From Gracilaria gracilis (taxonomy: Eukaryota; Rhodophyta; Florideophyceae; Gracilariales; Gracilariaceae), in contig JARGSG010000049.1 of NCBI GenBank assembly GCA_030374805.1, positions 62,001 to 126,000 of the forward strand: DNA of 64,000 bases, read 5' to 3'. The translations under genes and the position numbers were made by a program. This document shows positions 53,346-63,155 of this stretch, in pieces. The notes under the pieces were generated by a model, which worked only from the letters and a program-made list of their open reading frames with translations, was not told where the DNA came from and did no database searches. Each line of letters starts with the position of its first letter. Positions within the stretch are counted from its first letter, which is position 1.

Positions 53346-54143
53346 TCACAGAGGGCTCATACCAAAAGATGTTAGGATACTTGTGAGACCTGGGACGGGA
53401 CTTGTGAGACCTGGCACGGGACTTGTGAGACCTGGGATGGTAGTTGTGAGACCCAGGGCGGCAGTTATGGGACCCAGGGCGGGAGCTAGGGCGGGGGGTA
53501 GGGCTGGGGCGGGAGCGGCGGCTGGGGCGGGAGCGGCGGCTGGGGCGGGAGCCGGGGCGGGAGCCGGGGCGGGCGCCGTGGCAGGGGCAGGGACCGGTGC
53601 GGGCGCCACGGCAGGGGCAGGGACCGTAGTGGTGGTAGTAACTGCAGGGGCCGCAGTGGCCGCTGTCACGGTGGCAAGAGGGGCCGTGGTAGCCGGGGGC
53701 GCCCCGGCAAATGCGAATGGTACAAATGGTGCTCCGAATATATCCCTTATTGACCATAACGATTTGCACACAACCGATGATGCCTCGTCATCAAAATCGA
53801 AAACGTCGCGGCAAAGGTTTGGGCGTGATCCCGACTGAAACTCAAACGTCGCTGATAATGAAGAGTGCCCGCCCGTCTCTGGCAGAACAGTGGAACACTC
53901 TTGGGTCACGAATGATGTCGAAGTTGATTTTGCAGTGAGCGCAATGATATATGATGTTTGCCCAGCGTACGGCATATAGGTTCCCTCCGTGCAGTCGTAC
54001 AGTTGACCGTCTGTGTCAGCACAAGCATTCACTTTGTCGGTTTCACATGTTATGTGCAATGGGGGCCGAAGTAGAGCCCCAAAACCACCGTTGCAAACGA
54101 GCATCAAAGCAACGAGAACCAAAAATAAAAGCCGGCGGATCAT
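53346..54143 (-). CDS. Small secreted protein with Pro-Ala tail, copy B
   Basis: ATG at 54141-54143; 265 codons. Same signal peptide as copy A (first about 50 residues identical apart from K/E at one site) and the same Cys pattern. The tail is expanded: TVTAATAAPAVTTTTTVPAP, a long (AP)n tract AVAPAPVPAPATAPAPAPAP, then ALGLTTTIPGLTSPVPGLTS with PGLTSPV repeated, ending SFGMSPL. Length difference from copy A (59 codons) is entirely in the tail, showing repeat expansion after duplication. TATA box at 54276-54284. Confidence 0.8.
   Translation of the reverse strand: MIRRLLFLVLVALMLVCNGGFGALLRPPLHITCETDKVNACADTDGQLYDCTEGTYMPYAGQTSYIIALTAKSTSTSFVTQECSTVLPETGGHSSLSATFEFQSGSRPNLCRDVFDFDDEASSVVCKSLWSIRDIFGAPFVPFAFAGAPPATTAPLATVTAATAAPAVTTTTTVPAPAVAPAPVPAPATAPAPAPAPAPAPAAAPAPAAAPAPALPPALAPALGPITAALGLTTTIPGLTSPVPGLTSPVPGLTSILTSFGMSPL
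53390..53640 (+). repeat. GC-rich minisatellite encoding Pro-Ala tail of copy B
   Basis: Plus-strand units GGGGCGGGAGC(C/G)G and GTGAGACCTGG(G/C)A repeat many times; read on the minus strand they give AP and VPGLTS repeats. Confidence 0.75.
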
Positions 54144-54840
54144 GATGTCTGAGATGTGGGATTGTACACGGTACGAAGATATTGTTCGAGTGAACTCGGG
54201 TAGATTGGGAATAATGTGAGGGAAGACGACAGGATGAAGACAAAAAAAAGAGTTCCGGTGACTTGGGGGGTCAGCTTATATATAGTGTATTGAGTAAAAA
54301 AACAGAGCCGGTAGGTTTCTAATCGAATTTGACTGCCTCCCTTCTTTCAGCTTCAACACAAGAGCTCCTCTGAAACGCCAGCAAGCGAGAACCATTCGTT
54401 CAGCCAGCGTTCTGTCAGAGGTGTAGGACGGTGAAAAGGAACCCAAAAGGCCATTCTCCGGTCAGCCACGATTGTACGGTCTGTGAAGAACTAAGGATTT
54501 GTAATAAGTTAGCTCATGCATCGTACATCTCACTTTGGGGCATTAGCAATGCAAAGATATCTCAAACTGTAAACCAGCTGAGCATATAATATTTTTCATG
54601 ACCGATATACACCGCTGAATACTGGATCCAGTCGGAAGGAGGAGAACCGTAGAAAGGAAGATGAACTGTTCTTCAGAGGTTTAGCAAGTCCATCCTTGTA
54701 ATTGTGGACAAGGCTGGAGGTTCGAGCCGATGGAGTGATCCGATGATGTATGATTCACTTTTTCGCTCTGTAGATAACGATGCAAGCGAGATTGCGTTGC
54801 AATAGAGAGCTGTAGACTAGGTGTTGTCTAGTAGTGAACT

Positions 54841-56540
54841 AACTTGAGGAATAATATTCGTCAAGTTGGTCCACTATACACTACTTAATATCAGTGTGCA
54901 TTATGCATAATAGATGAAAAAATAGAGATTTTCGTCATTACTTGTTTTATGGAAGACATTGAGCACAAAAGGCCAACACATGTTCAGCCCTGTATGATTT
55001 ATACCGACTTAAGGCGAGGATGAAGACGCTTTCTAATCTTTCATTGATTCAGGGAGAAGGCTTCGAGATCATGAAGTAGTCTAACAGTGGTACAGCACTC
55101 GGTTTCAGGTTGATTCCTCCTGGAAGCATGGAAACGGTGGAATCCAGTGGCATTTGGACGATGCCACCAACTGTTGCACCCACACACGCTTGTGTGACCT
55201 TCGATACATGGATAAGATAGTTTACCATTGTAGTGCACGTTCGTCCAGAAGGATCTGTACATGCCATTGGTGTATGCGTACGGGGCGCTGGTGCGGGCGG
55301 TGACCGAGTTGGGGATATGGCCTGACTACATGGGCGGTGACGGCGGGGCAGCGAGCGCTTGTGGTGTAGGCATTTGGCGTTGGCGTCGGCTTGATAAAAC
55401 TTAGTCGGTGTGGTGGAAGGCGAAGCATCCGCCAATGAAAATGGATGCTCGCAGACACGCACTGCCCGAAAGACCCCTCCGCGGGCTCCTCGGGCGATGC
55501 CTCTGCGCTCTAGTCCGGTGCGTCCATGCTCATCATGTCAGGACCGTCTTTACTGCCGCCCATATCAGTGCACAGCGACAGCACGAGTTACTGCTAGATA
55601 CACGGCACACCGTGCATGGGTCGTGCCGCACGCGCTTCGCACGAACTGCAGGTGTTGCGTGTTCCGTCACGGAACGGAACGGATCTTCCGTGCGTGTCAG
55701 GCACGTATCATACACGAGGGTGCTAGCCCATTCCACAACTGTTGAAGTAAAGTGACCTTGTTCCCCTTGGTAGCTCTCTATCATACGAAGGTAGTTGCTC
55801 TAACTATGTACGAAGCTGAAAAAGACGATACCGCATCGTGGTGTATTCTGGCTAACCTGAAGGTTGGCACTCAGATCTGCTGCCACGTCTGCAGCGCACA
55901 CCATCGCCTTTTACGAGATCGAGCGGTAGCAGCAACGTCAGGTGCGGTTACTAAGGGGGGCACTGTATACATTCGCGGAAGCTGAAGCAGCGGCATCGTA
56001 ATGTATTCTGGCTAATGCTGGACTTGGCACTCAGATCCTCGAGAAGCCAATAAACGACGCAGAATTGCCGCGTAAGCATTCCACTAGGCATATTTCGTAG
56101 CATTGCGCGTGCCATTGATGCAAACAGAAGAGGCTACAATCCCGAACGCGTTCATTTCTTCACGAAAAACGTGACAAAGAAAGGATCAGGAATTATGAGC
56201 GATCTGAAAGCTCCTACTGTACATACCACAGGGAGCTTATCATACCTTGCCACACGCTATCAGTCTTCAATTAGATCTTCGTGATTTAGTGACCAGCGAT
56301 AACGAGGATTTGCCCTGCTGACCAGTTAGGAATGCTAGGCGTTAGCACTAATGGAAGCCATGGGCTTTGTCCGGGAAAGCGTTGTTGCTCATGTCTACAA
56401 GAGTAAAAACTTAATGTTCAAGTAGAGCTGAACTGGAGGACATGAATAATGTGTTGGTGTTCTTGTATAAACAACGTATTTCGGATGGGCTCAAGATAAG
56501 GATGTTTTTGTTCAGCGAGGTGAGTCGACGGCAAGGCAAC
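54841..56540. other. No supported gene; a direct repeat
   Basis: About 55810-55885 and 55972-56046 share GCATCGT..TGTATTCTGGCTAA and TTGGCACTCAGATC; both encode ILAN...GTQI-like peptides, a decayed internal repeat of an ORF at 55800-55985. Minus frames at 55462-55049 are open but lack an ATG and any recognisable domain. Confidence 0.4.
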
Positions 56541-56876
56541 ATGATTGAATCAAAGCGCAGAGAAACAGTCTTGCATTATTGGGTTGTGATTTTGCCGGCG
56601 CCGATGTGATTCTCGTCGATCTTGGCGTTCATCATCACCAGATTTGTCAAGAGGAGGTTGTGTCACGACATGCAGAACCTGTTGCATTGGACAAAGAAAA
56701 CGTCTCGCTTAATGAGCGAGGAGTGTGACATGGACAAAGCGTACGTGCATATCAGCGGCAACGGCGACCAGCGAGCGGCGGTTGTGACGTGCAAGGGGGG
56801 CGTAACAGGCTCGGAAAAGAATAGTACCTGTACATGTCGTCATTTGCACTTGGAAGGAGCACACAAAATAGGCTGA
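56541..56876 (+). pseudogene. Membrane-protein family C-terminal remnant (member C)
   Basis: Frame MIESKRRETVLHYWVVILPA, PM, TGA at 56607, FSSILAFIITRFVKRRLCHD, MQNLLHWTKK, then DKAYVHISGNGDQRAAVVTC. It matches helix 3 plus the tail of members A and B (SNPLHW(P/A)QK aligns with QNLLHWTKK, and V.LDGKRFVVLSC with VHISGNGDQRAAVVTC). N-terminal part missing and one stop: a relic. Shows the family had at least three copies here. Confidence 0.55.
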
Positions 56877-57051
56877 CGGAGTTTGATAGACACGCAGTTG
56901 TGGTATGATATGAATTTATAAACGTTAGTACATAGTACGAGTGCTGGTGGGTGGACTACTTTGAAGTTCGTTACGGTTGGTGCCAACAAAACACGGGTCG
57001 CAGCCTGTTTTATGTTGCTAAATGGTATACGTTCTCGACGGCGCTGGTTGT

Positions 57052-57101
57052 GGCGCAACACGCGGCGCAACACGCGGCGCAACATGCGGCGGAACATGCG
57101 C
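57052..57101 (+). repeat. 12-bp tandem repeat
   Basis: GCGCAACACGCG-type unit about four times, encoding AQHAAQHAAQHAAEHA in an 82-codon open frame (56951-57199). The last units vary (GCGCAACATGCG, GCGGAACATGCG). Confidence 0.75.
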
Positions 57102-57246
57102 CACCGCAGTGGTGTAACACTATCGTACGTGTATGGCCACGCAGTGTAATCAAAGACAGTGTGCAAGCTACTTCAAGCTCTATCTCCTTCATAGAGTAAC
57201 TTTACATATAGTTCTTCTAAATGTATCGATCACATCAGTAGATAGC

Positions 57247-57255
57247 GATATAAAA
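57247..57255 (+). promoter_or_regulatory. Possible TATA box of the riboflavin-kinase-like gene
   Basis: GATATAAAAC about 385 bp before ATG 57635. Weak. Confidence 0.3.
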
Positions 57256-57634
57256 CGTAATGGAGGCTGCTCTCTTCCTGTGAGAGTCAGCCAGACCTTC
57301 ATCATCACATTCAGTGTTACCAGCGGCGCATTGCCAAGTTCGCATTGACAGCTATTTACAAATTGAAGGCGGCGCACGTGCACACAACCGCTTACGCGCC
57401 GCCATTTCAAGGGTTGCAAGACAAAAGTCAGCCAGCTGGCTGCGCATGCACACATCTCTCCGGTCTGCCTTCATATCAGCTCACACACAGCGCGGCGCAT
57501 CACACGCACCACTGCACACAGTTTCAACCAAAGCCGTGAGCAGCAGAGCCAGTTTTGCTGCGGTTGAACTCGTCCCTGACGTCCGTGTGAGCTGCGGTAG
57601 AGCGCTCTCAGTTTCGCCACGCATCCAAAAAGCC

Positions 57635-57970
57635 ATGGACGCGAGCTCGTCTAAAGCCCCTTTCAGCCTTCCACACCCCCGACCCATCCCCCCTTTCGCC
57701 CTTACGCACACAGCGAAGCCACCCCAGCTCCCGCCTTCGCACCACAGCAATGTGTCACTCGCAGCCCAACTTCTCGTCCGTTCAAGCATAGAATGGCTCC
57801 CCAAACCTATAGCCGTCAACGGGCTCGTGCAACACGGATTCGGCAGAGGCAGGGGCTCTCTTGGAACCCCGACAGCTAATCTACCAGGCCCTGGGGGTAC
57901 TATGGCTACTGGCAAAAGCCCCCGGGTTGCTGAAAGAACTAAGATGTCCCCGGGGGTTTGTATCGGCTAA
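57635..57970 (+). pseudogene. Riboflavin kinase N-terminal fragment
   Basis: ATG 57635 in context GCCATGG (MDASSSKAPFSLPHPRPIPP). The frame is open back to 57314 but without similarity. PIAVNGLVQHGFGRGRGSLG, TPTANLPGPGG (about 57809-57900) is the flavokinase signature G.V.HGFGRGS..LGIPTANLP, which binds ATP/Mg with the Thr-Ala-Asn. Then SPGVCIG, stop TAA at 57968, in place of the GVYxGWA block where Trp is expected. The next in-frame residues (GYFMPFST) still resemble the enzyme, so it is truncated by a nonsense change. Riboflavin kinase makes FMN from riboflavin and ATP; this copy should be inactive. The 5' part (57360-57520) is repeated at 52980-53140. Confidence 0.7.
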
Positions 57971-59189
57971 AGACAGCAGGGGTATTTTATGCCCTTCTCT
58001 ACACCGGGGAACTATAGCCACTAAAGTACCCCTAGACGCCTAAAATATATATTTACAATTCACTAGATGTACATTTCCTTCAGAGAGACGTACAAACAAA
58101 GACGTGTTCTAAAACTTAAAACGTAAGACACAGCCATGTACCACATTCTAACGTTCATATGAATCATACTAGTCTGTAAAAATGCTCTCTGATCGCTTCA
58201 GCATATCCAAAGGGATACAAATATCCTAACTGCTCGGCCGTCTTACTTCAACATATTTCCAACTGTCGTTACAACAACAGAAATTTGATATTTGACAAGG
58301 TTACCGTACATTGTGATTGGGTGATGGTTTAAATTTGAACATAGTTTTCTTACCGTAAATGTGTACATGTAGTATGGAATTATGTAAACGATACAGTAAG
58401 ACTGCGGTATGCGCGCATATCAATATATCTAAATCGGTAGCGGGGTTATTAGACCTTCTAACTTGGGCTCTCTTTACCATTACTGTATAGTTAGAACAGC
58501 AGTATTTTCATTTTGGATAAAGTCAGAGCACGATGTGATTGGTTGATGGTGCAAAATTTGAAACTTAGTCTTATCGTTGCTGTGAAATATCGGCATACGT
58601 AAACAACACAGCACAGTAATACATACAGCGGTATGTGCACATATGCCAATGGCATGTGCGTCGCTGTTTCGTTACCAAGTTAGAATTCGAATGGTTGGCA
58701 GCAGCAAAAGTAGTCCTCAAAAACGAATCTAACCTTACAAAATACAATGACATTTAGTGCACTAGATCTCTACAACATATAACAAGTGAACCCATCGTTT
58801 CGATGCGTTTACTTGTTATGTGTGGTATAGATCTGGTGAATTAAATGTAATTAAAATTTTGGCGCAAAAATACATAGACATGAGCGTATCTCACTCGCAC
58901 TTTATTTTGCATGGAACATAATGCAGCCAACAACAAAAATTTCTTTGTCTGGCTGTCCAAATCAAATCCAAAGAGGTTGCACGGGCTATTGAAAATATAA
59001 CAAAAGCATAAAGAAAACGGTTGGTCATACTACAGAATAAAAAGCGGTTTTTTTTGTTCGGTTTCAAAACAACCTAACTTTCCACTTCAATCTCCCTCAA
59101 ATGAATCAGATTTTGTTGTTTTAATGTGTGTCTCTAAGCATGATTTTAATTAGTTGGAGTGCCTTTTCTTCGGTTAAAATTTGTTAGAA
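57971..59189. other. AT-rich gene-free stretch
   Basis: No supported gene; many short A/T runs. Two blocks, about 58310-58390 and 58530-58620, share GTGATTGG(G/T)TGATGGT and a following TTTGAA...TAGT(T/C)TT.TTACCGT-like order, a weak direct repeat. Otherwise nothing is seen. Confidence 0.35.
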
Positions 59190-59530
59190 AACAGATGAGC
59201 TTGGCGCTATGCCCTCTTGTGACAAAAGGCGTGCAGTTCATGTATTTGAACTTTCAACACTCCCCTTCGACCTGTGCTCACTGCCAAGCCGAAAGGCAAA
59301 GCTTTCAGAAGAACTGATCTACATGATCTGGTTGCCTTGACACTGTAACTCCATTTTGGTTGTCCACATGTACAATCTCTTTGACAAATGTCACTTCTGG
59401 GACTCGAACCCAAGGTCTACAGCATAAAGCTCGGCCCATAACCTGTTAGAAGAGTGTAGCTTGGCGCTATGGTCTCTTGTCACTCAGCGCGTGCAGTTCA
59501 TGTATTTTAACTTTCAACAAAAAATTTCTG
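59190..59530. repeat. Direct repeat flanking a tRNA-like sequence
   Basis: CTTGGCGCTATG(C/G)(C/T)CTCTTGT and GCGTGCAGTTCATGTATTT (59203-59253) recur at 59460-59513. Between them, on the minus strand, GGTTCGAGTCCCAG (59395-59411) matches the pol III B box, with TAACAGGTTATGGGCC upstream as a possible A box. A tRNA-derived SINE or composite element is possible; a clean cloverleaf could not be drawn. Confidence 0.4.
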
Positions 59531-59893
59531 ATTACGGATCTATATAGTTCAAAAATTACCAGTGAGGCGCGGACACTAGTTCGAGCTACACGTGCTGTCG
59601 TATCTAATTCATTTTTATGGTATCTGAAACTTGTGTAAAAGAGCGGCAAGAGAATTAGTCTAAAACATGTAGATGTACGAAAATAAAAGCCAAAGCGCGG
59701 TAAAACTTGAAGATTAGTAGAGTACCAAGTTACCAAAATCTCATAGTCTATTTTTTAACAGTGTTTCACTTCAAAATATCAGAAGAAGAAAACAAGGTGC
59801 ACCACGATATATGAAGTGTACCGACGCCCATATACCACGCAGGCATGTCGTCATTGGTTGCGTTTATAACCTTGTGTGATTGGCCAGCATTTT
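59531..59893. other. AT-rich, no gene seen
   Basis: Only short open frames. Ends at the foldback element. Confidence 0.4.
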
Positions 59894-60268
59894 AAGCTAA
59901 ACTAAACTAGAAATTAGATATTAGAAACTATACATTATACAAAATAGAATAAGTATTGCGTTTAAGGGCAGCCAGCAAAAAATACAACCAGACACATATA
60001 AAACCAACGCATTGAGGTTTTATTGTACTACAGACCCTTTTTGTACCCTGCGCCATGCTTTCTTGGCTCTTAGATTCTCCTACCAAGTTTGTTGCATCGT
60101 TGTACCAATTCCAGCAATGGCGCAGCCACCTGTAATATAATGAGACCTCAATGGGTTGGTGCCACGTGGACTTACTTGTGCCTCTTGTTGGCTGCACTCC
60201 ATCTAATTGGTGTTCTCTAATTTCAAGTTTCTAATTTCTAATTTCTAATTTCTAATTTAGTTTAGCTT
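59894..60268. mobile_element. MITE-like foldback element
   Basis: Left end AAGCTAAACTAAACTAG (59894) and the reverse complement of the right end AAGCTAAACTAAATTAG (60268) are inverted; an (AATTAGA)n array is expanded at the right end (TTTCTAATTTCTAATTTC). Inside, CCAACGCATTGAGGT (about 60002) pairs with ACCTCAATGGGTTGG (about 60148), so the element can fold over much of its 375 bp. No coding capacity. Typical of a non-autonomous DNA transposon. Confidence 0.65.
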
Positions 60269-61401
60269 AGCGTTGATGGCTCATGACAGTAGGTCATGGT
60301 TGCAGCCGATGAGCTCATGCCCGCATGGCAAATCGGCGTTGGTGCACACTGTATATATTGTGGTCCACCTCGCCTTCCCCCTCGGATATTGTAAAGTCAG
60401 GCACCATTATGGCAGTGGCTATACCATCTTGGTCACTTGCGACTCTATTACTATTCACGTTTTACCACGCTTCGACGTCTATTACCGTACACCTACAAAT
60501 TCTAGACGAGTTGCCCCGTGGTTTGCCCCTGCGTGTTTCAGGTGCCCTACTACCAGATTGATTTTGTGTTTGTCCCCTTTAGGTTGAACCCTCGCGCGCT
60601 CCGTCCACCAGGCGGACCCCACAACTTGTCGGTATTTGTACGACATCATCGTGCTATTTATGCGTTGTGTAGCGCGCCTGCTCTGTGATAGGGAGCATGT
60701 TCTGTTCACCATCTTGTTCACCGCCAACAGCGAATTGCTCATTACCATCTGCGATTTGGGCACGACACGCGCCCATTGCATACCTTCAAGGTTCGACTCT
60801 CAGTACGCGGTTGCATACACTTTTACGGATTCAGGGCTTTGATCGCCTTTCCTGTGTCGGCAAACCTATTGAGGTACGAGGTGCGGCTTTGCGCTCCCGT
60901 GCACACTGTACCTTGAAGGATTTTGGCACCCACTTGGCTGCGTCGTGTCTCGCTCGAGGTTCCGTCCTCGTCCCTTCGAGCTGCTACTGTCGCCTTCTTT
61001 GAAGTTATTTTACCATCGCCCTTCCTGGTTACATTTTTACCCCATTGCGGGTTTTTTGTGCTGGTAAGGGCCTCCGTGGCCTCTCGCCCGACCGACGAGG
61101 TTTAAACCGTTCATGGTGACCCCCGATCTTTGCCTCCACCACGTGAGTGGCCCTGGTACTAGCGTACGGGCTCGCACCCGTAGTGGTACACGACGCTTGT
61201 CGTTTTCCCATGGTGGTCAATCGGAAGAGGTAACTCCAAGGGACGCCGCGCCCCCGGCGGCCAATGCCGATACCTTTATGGTTGAACCAGCATGGAGCCC
61301 CGAACGGGTGGAGGTTCGGAGCATTAGCTCTGGCGATTCAACCATTGTGGATAAAAATGCAAATTCGGTTCCCCTCTGTGGTTGAGTGCATCGGTGTTCT
61401 T
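60269..61401 (+). other. Gene-poor stretch with LTR-like similarity to 7240-7560
   Basis: Several medium open frames (60273-60587, 60636-60842, 61113-61385) give no recognisable domain. 60360-60610 resembles 7240-7560. May be chromovirus-derived sequence into which the second TE1-family copy inserted. Confidence 0.3.
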
Positions 61402-61688
61402 GGAATGCTAGTTTAGTATGCTAGATCGCGAGTTGTGAAAATGAAAGTCCAAAAAAACTAGCATTTTTGCAGTTTGCGCTAGTTGGCAAGGCAAAAAGAA
61501 ATTTTTTTGGAAATTACGTTTCCGTTCAGTGCAGTTCAAACTTCACCTACTGGAGTTGAAGGCTAGTTTGCAGTTCTTCTCCCACCGCTCGTAACTTTAC
61601 ATTCCCCACAGTCGTCAAAAATACTCTAAAAAATTACGAATCCACCACTAGCGCTCCCGCATTCCAACCCTGCATTCGGATCCTGAGT

Positions 61689-61922
61689 CTAAGTTTCTCT
61701 AAATGTCAAGTTGAAGAACTCCAAGGGAGCACTCTCTCCATTCTCGTACACTCTCCTAGCCCCAAACTGGCTTCCAACTCCTCCCAGCCTCTTCTCCTCC
61801 TGCTCCTCCAGTATGCGCTCCGCCGTTCGCACAGCCGCCGCCGCACTACCAAACCCAACTAGTGGCACTTTATTCGGCAGCTGCCACGGCACACACACCT
61901 CCCCATCGTCGTCCACCATCAC
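61689..61922 (-). CDS. TE1-family C-terminal ORF (copy 2)
   Basis: VDDDGEVCVPWQLPNKVPLV, GFGSAAAAVRTAERILEEQE, SQFGARRVYENG, EFFNLTFRET: about 75% identical to 21734-21950. It lies +1 in phase relative to the coiled-coil ORF, as in TE1. Likely start MM at 61920. Function unknown; the AAAAxRTAERILEEQEEK segment is helical. Confidence 0.55.
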   Translation of the reverse strand: MMVDDDGEVCVPWQLPNKVPLVGFGSAAAAVRTAERILEEQEEKRLGGVGSQFGARRVYENGESAPLEFFNLTFRET

Positions 61923-61941
61923 CCACCCTTACGCCTATTCC

Positions 61942-62616
61942 TCAGCCGACTTCCCCAACCTCCCCTCTACTTCCTTCTCCGCTCCTCCCCCTCACAAACC
62001 CACGTCCACCGCAAGAGCCAGGCGTCACCAGTGACCCTTTCTCTCTTCCTGCCTCCCTCCCAACGCCTCCTTCCCTCACCAGCTGCTTCACCTCCAACAA
62101 CAATTGGCACGCCTTCTCCACCTGTGCCACCTGCGCCTCCAACACCTCCACACGTCCCCTCAGCCCCATGTTCTCCCTTCTCAGCATCACCAGCTCCCTC
62201 TCAACGCACTCTACTATCCCACTCACATGCCCTCCAGTCTCCATTCCAGCTAACTTCATCCTTTTCCGAATCGTAGAAATCAAATCCATTGGCACCCCAA
62301 TCTCCGACATATTCAGCACCACCCCTCCCATCTCACCAACCATCTCAGAAATCCAGTCGTCCAAATGCTCCTTCAGATCCACTCCAAGCCTCCTCAACCG
62401 CTCCTCTATCTCCGCCGTAAACCTCCGCTCCGGTCCTCCATCCCCTCCACCCCCATCACCCCCACCTACCTCTCCATCCCCACTTCCGTCCTTCTCCCCC
62501 ATGTAAACCTTGTCCCCACCCCCTTTTTTCCTTCCCGATGGCGTCTCTGGTGCCTCCATCCGGTGAAGCACGGCCACTAGCTCCTCTTCCTCGTCCTCGA
62601 CGTACCCATTCGACAT
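61942..62616 (-). CDS. TE1-family coiled-coil protein (copy 2)
   Basis: ATG at 62614-62616, MSNGYVEDEEEELVAVLHRM; then a Gly/Asp-rich linker (GDGEVGGGDGGGGDGG), RFTAEIEERLRRLGVDLKEH, IGVPMDLISTIRKRMKLAGM and the coiled coil MLRRENMGLRGRVEVLEAQV. The frame is unbroken to 61942, unlike copy 1, and residue identity stays high over the whole length, with many synonymous-looking differences, suggesting the protein was under selection. An upstream open extension to 62751 crosses the C22 run and is not believed. No homologue known to me. Confidence 0.65.
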   Translation of the reverse strand: MSNGYVEDEEEELVAVLHRMEAPETPSGRKKGGGDKVYMGEKDGSGDGEVGGGDGGGGDGGPERRFTAEIEERLRRLGVDLKEHLDDWISEMVGEMGGVVLNMSEIGVPMDLISTIRKRMKLAGMETGGHVSGIVECVERELVMLRRENMGLRGRVEVLEAQVAQVEKACQLLLEVKQLVREGGVGREAGREKGSLVTPGSCGGRGFVRGRSGEGSRGEVGEVG

Positions 62617-62691
62617 CGCAAAAACAAACGGCGGTTTACGATAACAAAGATAGATAATAACAAGCGATATGAACCCAACAGTTGCCGCACT

Positions 62692-62713
62692 CCCCCCCCC
62701 CCCCCCCCCCCCC
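62692..62713 (+). repeat. Poly-C tract (22 bp)
   Basis: Uninterrupted C run at the point where similarity to TE1 ends. Confidence 0.9.
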
Positions 62714-63155
62714 ACTCCGCACACCCGTGGAACTGTCGGCCACACACCCACTTGCGCTGCAAAACCCTTTACACCCCATTCACATCCACTCCTATTTCCC
62801 CCCCATTCTACACAATTTCCATTTTTTCCCTAGAAATCTCCACATTTTCCCAACCTCGGTCCATACCATATCCCAATGAAAGCGCTGATGCACCATCTCT
62901 CAAGTAACCGTCCGACCCCTAAATCAACAGAAATACTGAAATCAATAATGGCTCTATGATGTTTATTTTCAAGATTTACGCCTACCTGCTCAACAAAGAC
63001 AGAAACATGGAGCGCCATATCTCCGTTAGCTGTCCAATTATTATGAAGTTAGCATATGTAAAGCAACATTTGAAAAGCGCGCGCTTTCTTCTTCCCGTCC
63101 ATACAAGTCTGGGCTCCCAGACCCAATCCACTACATTCGAATACGATGAAAAACG
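62714..63155. other. No gene seen
   Basis: AT-rich from 62760 on; no coding or repeat feature was recognised. Confidence 0.4.

Larger units (their letters stand above)
53280..54840 (-). repeat. Inverted duplication arm B
   Basis: Reverse-strand match of 48660-50280. Contains gene copy B with a longer repeat tail. Confidence 0.85.
61402..62713 (-). mobile_element. Second TE1-family copy, short or truncated
   Basis: Right end GGAATGCTAGTTTAGTATG at 61402 on the plus strand equals the inverted right end of TE1 (22244). Inside, minus-strand genes match TE1's coiled-coil protein and C-terminal ORF. No transposase or reductase-like gene is found upstream; family similarity is lost at a C22 run (62692-62713). 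The other end was not found. Confidence 0.65.

Noticed and set aside
53383-53838. Gly-Ala-rich plus-strand ORF (GAGAGAGA repeats)
   Set aside because: Reverse reading of the Pro-Ala tail of the real minus-strand gene.
55049-55462. Possible 137-codon gene on the minus strand
   Set aside because: No ATG start, three overlapping phases equally open, no recognisable domain.
59385-59470. True tRNA gene
   Set aside because: B box is good, but anticodon and acceptor stems do not pair properly, so it is only tRNA-like.
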